Shown: positions 7,686 through 10,015 of the stretch, in pieces
How positions within the stretch are numbered: position 1 is the first letter of the stretch
Layout of the letters: each line of letters begins with the position of its first letter
Source: Smittium culicis
Taxonomy: Eukaryota > Kickxellomycota > Harpellomycetes > Harpellales > Legeriomycetaceae
DNA: 10,015 nucleotides
Direction of reading: 5' to 3'
NCBI GenBank assembly: GCA_001970855.1
Contig: LSSN01005087.1
Span: forward strand, 1 to 10,015
Translations under genes and position numbers: made by a program
Notes under the pieces: model-generated
The model's database searches: none
Told to the model about the DNA's origin: nothing
The model's input: only the letters and a program-made list of their open reading frames with translations

Positions 7686-7724
7686 AATCAAATAATAATA
7701 TCAACTCATTGTACTGGACTTAAA

Positions 7725-9719
7725 ATGGTTAATAAAATATCTACACAAGACACTACCATTAACTTTTATCCTCCAAAAATCAACGACCGATACCCGGTTG
7801 GCCGCACTCCAACAATATCAACATTTGAGCAATACGAAGCTTTGTATAAACAATCCGTCGATCAACCCGATATTTTTTGGGCCGAAAGAGCCTCTGAATT
7901 GATTGAATTTACAAAACCATACGATAAGGTCCATTCCGGTTCATTAGAAAAAGGGAACGTAGAATGGTTTATAGGTGGCGAGCTCAACATATCATACAAC
8001 TGCGTTGACAGATGGGCGGAGACTAGCCCCGAAAATATAGCTATATCCTTTGAGCCTGATCAACCTGGAAACAAAACTACAATAACTTACAAAGAACTAC
8101 TTGAAAAAGTTTGCAAACTTGCTGGTGTTTACCAATCCTTCGGATTGAAAAAAGGAGATAGCGTTGCTATCTACATGCCTACAATACCAGAAGCTGTTGT
8201 CGGAATGCTAGCTTGTACACGTCTAGGCATAGTTCACACTGTGGTTTTCGCAGGCTTCTCTGCCCAATCTCTCTCTGAGCGCATCAAAGATTCGAAATCA
8301 ACTTTTGTTTTAACTGTAGATCAAGGCTATCGAGGTGGAAAAATTATTCAAACAAAGGCTACAGTTGATGAAGCTTTGAAAACTTGTCCAGACGTTAAAA
8401 ATGTTCTTGTTTTTGAGCGTACCGGATCAAAAGATGTCAAATATACCCCAGGCCGTGATATACTTTGGTCTGAAGCCGTTTCTTCCCAAAAATCTTACAT
8501 TCCTCCTGTCTCCGTTGGCTCTGAAGACCCCTCCTTTATTTTATACACATCTGGCTCTACCGGAAAGCCAAAAGGAATGGTACACACCACAGCAGGGTAT
8601 CTTCTTGGCGCTGCGATGACATCAAAATACACTTTTGATTTGGCTGCAGGAGATGTAATGTTTTGCACAGCAGATGTCGGATGGATAACAGGCCATTCGT
8701 ATGGTGTATATGGACCATTAGCATTGGGCGTAACTACCGTCTTATTTGAATCAATCCCATCGTATCCTGATGGCACAAGGCTTTGGAAAGCAGTTGATGA
8801 GCATAAAGTTACTCAATTTTACACAGCCCCGACTGTTGTCCGTGCTTTGCGCAGACTTGGAGATGAACTTCCAAAATCTTGTGATCTTAGCACGTTGAGA
8901 GTACTTGGGTCTGTAGGAGAACCAATAAATCCTGAAGCTTGGGTCTGGTACAGCGATGTAATTGGTGAAGATAAATGTTCAGTTGTTGACACATACTGGC
9001 AAACTGAAACTGGCTCACACTTAATCGCACCACTTGCATTTGCCACAACAAATAAACCTGGTTCTGCTTCGTTCCCTATGTTTGGAATTGTTCCAGTTAT
9101 TCTTGACCCTAATACAGGAGAAGAATTAAATGGCGGAGATGTTACTGGTGTCTTGTGTATCAAACGAGCCTGGCCATCAATTGCTCGTACAATCTTGGGT
9201 GATCATGATAGATATATGAACACATGTATGAATGTCTATAAGGGATATTACTTCTGCGGCGATGGGGCTACCCGTGATAAAGACGGATACTACTGGATCA
9301 GAGGCCGTATCGACGATGTAATTAACGTATCTGGTCACCGCATGTCTACTTCTGAAATTGAATCTGCCATAATTCTTAATCAATCTGTTGCCGAATCTGC
9401 AGTTGTTGGAATTGATGATGAGCTCACTGGTCAGTCCATATGCGCTTTCGTTACACTAATAGATGGTATAAAAGAAACTCCTGATATAATTAGATCAATC
9501 GTTTCTACAGTTCGTAAAGAAATTGGTCCAATTGCTACTCCAAAAAATGTTATTATTGTACAAGATCTCCCAAAAACAAGGTTCGGTAAGATTATACGCC
9601 GTGTCTTAAGAAAAATAGCTTCTCGAGAAGTTGATCAATTAGGCGACACTTCAACTTTAGCTGATTCTGATGTTTTAGATTCTTTGATAAAAAAAACCCT
9701 TTCTTCTCTTGTAATATGA
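7725..9719 (+). CDS. Acetyl-CoA synthetase (AMP-forming), fungal type
   Basis: This enzyme activates acetate with ATP to acetyl-AMP and then forms acetyl-CoA, supplying cytosolic/nuclear acetyl-CoA. The frame is 664 codons without introns, normal for fungal enzymes (about 650-715). Seen in order: an N-terminal ACAS_N-like region (about 34-94, with FIGGELNISYNCVDRW), VVFAGFSA (173-180), GYRGGK (201-206, CoA/nucleotide side), the ATP-binding loop YTSGSTGKPKG (274-284), VGWITGHSY (318-326), TYWQTETG (423-430, W425 at the acetate-pocket position), GDG and RGRIDDVINVSGHR (512-539), and the C-terminal PKTRFGK with the expected catalytic/acetylated lysine K622. F620 replaces the usual serine of PKTRSGK. 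The ATG has A at -3 and G at +4, and homology-like sequence starts soon after it. I see no clear mitochondrial presequence and no SKL-type peroxisomal tail (ends SSLVI). Coding GC is far above that of the flanks. Paralogue (Acs1- or Acs2-like) cannot be decided. Confidence 0.97.
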   Translation: MVNKISTQDTTINFYPPKINDRYPVGRTPTISTFEQYEALYKQSVDQPDIFWAERASELIEFTKPYDKVHSGSLEKGNVEWFIGGELNISYNCVDRWAETSPENIAISFEPDQPGNKTTITYKELLEKVCKLAGVYQSFGLKKGDSVAIYMPTIPEAVVGMLACTRLGIVHTVVFAGFSAQSLSERIKDSKSTFVLTVDQGYRGGKIIQTKATVDEALKTCPDVKNVLVFERTGSKDVKYTPGRDILWSEAVSSQKSYIPPVSVGSEDPSFILYTSGSTGKPKGMVHTTAGYLLGAAMTSKYTFDLAAGDVMFCTADVGWITGHSYGVYGPLALGVTTVLFESIPSYPDGTRLWKAVDEHKVTQFYTAPTVVRALRRLGDELPKSCDLSTLRVLGSVGEPINPEAWVWYSDVIGEDKCSVVDTYWQTETGSHLIAPLAFATTNKPGSASFPMFGIVPVILDPNTGEELNGGDVTGVLCIKRAWPSIARTILGDHDRYMNTCMNVYKGYYFCGDGATRDKDGYYWIRGRIDDVINVSGHRMSTSEIESAIILNQSVAESAVVGIDDELTGQSICAFVTLIDGIKETPDIIRSIVSTVRKEIGPIATPKNVIIVQDLPKTRFGKIIRRVLRKIASREVDQLGDTSTLADSDVLDSLIKKTLSSLVI

Positions 9720-10015
9720 GCATTTCATATGAATCTCTGATTTTTTTTCTACTAAGATAAAAAAATTATGCTATATTAAATTGAAATGCATAATATAAAT
9801 TTATATTCGCCTATCTTTCATAAAATATTCATATCTCGCATAGGTAAAAAAATTATATATATAGATGATATTTAAAATTATTGGTGGCTTTATTATTGAT
9901 CATGAAGGCATATTCATGTTTCACTACCAACATAATAAATAAAACTTCCCAGAATCATTGGTTTTTGTAAATTAGACATTAATAATATTATTTAATGAAG
10001 TAATGATGGAAAATT
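9720..10015 (+). other. 3' flank of the acetyl-CoA synthetase gene with AATAAA signals
   Basis: Composition drops sharply to AT-rich right after the TGA. A T8 run follows at about 9740. Overlapping AATAAA hexamers occur at 9934-9939 and 9938-9943, about 215 bases after the stop, and could serve polyadenylation; nearer A-rich variants could serve as well. No further gene starts before the window ends. Confidence 0.4.

Noticed and set aside
8401..9383. Additional open frames on both strands inside the synthetase gene (8401-8619 +, 8495-8776 -, 8819-9163 -, 9177-9383 -)
   Set aside because: They lie wholly within a well-conserved coding sequence in other frames and have no independent protein-like features.
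1..10015. CRISPR array, prokaryotic operon or prophage
   Set aside because: There are no regularly spaced short repeats with unique spacers, no clustered genes with ribosome binding sites, and the single gene is of fungal type.

Overview
The window looks like nuclear DNA from an AT-rich eukaryote, most probably a fungus. It holds one clear gene, an intron-free acetyl-CoA synthetase of fungal type at 7725-9719 (+), next to about 7 kb of very AT-rich DNA with no recognisable intact gene. The fungal call rests on the protein: TYWQTETG, GWPS-like WPSIART, GYYFCGDGA and PKTR-GK blocks in the fungal arrangement, and a 664-residue length. An early-diverging (zoosporic or zygomycete-grade) fungus would fit the AT content and the piggyBac-like elements, but that placement is inference and weak.

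Layout. Positions 1-700 are less AT-rich than what follows. They hold coding-like but broken reading frames, perhaps remnants of a mobile element or decayed gene. From about 700 to 4900 the AT-rich DNA carries a family of short non-autonomous elements of about 180-190 bp. They begin CCCTTTCCCGTCC, end ACCGCCCGTGAAAGGG, and are flanked by TTAA, as expected for piggyBac-superfamily MITEs. I count six copies with both ends (1550-1735, 1794-1981, 1986-2173, 2371-2559, 4525-4703, 4708-4898) and one decayed copy ending at 4427. Two pairs abut with a single shared 4-bp site: B and C head to head, which makes a palindrome, and E and F in tandem. No transposase is present, so any mobilisation would have depended on a source elsewhere.

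A 133-bp-spaced direct duplication at 3497-3721 is also centred on TTAA sites and may be a second, related family. A (CATTTC)n microsatellite lies at 5091-5174. From 5190 to about 7480 I see only AT-rich DNA, a 16-T run and a small inverted repeat.

The acetyl-CoA synthetase gene stands alone on the + strand. Its upstream flank has TATA-like runs and a possible 5'UTR intron (GTATGC at 7489, GCTAAC followed by CAG at 7676-7685). Its downstream flank has AATAAA-type signals. There is no neighbouring gene from which to infer an operon or pathway cluster. The main biological story is a housekeeping carbon-metabolism gene beside a repeat-rich AT compartment where one MITE family inserted repeatedly, including into its own target-site duplications.
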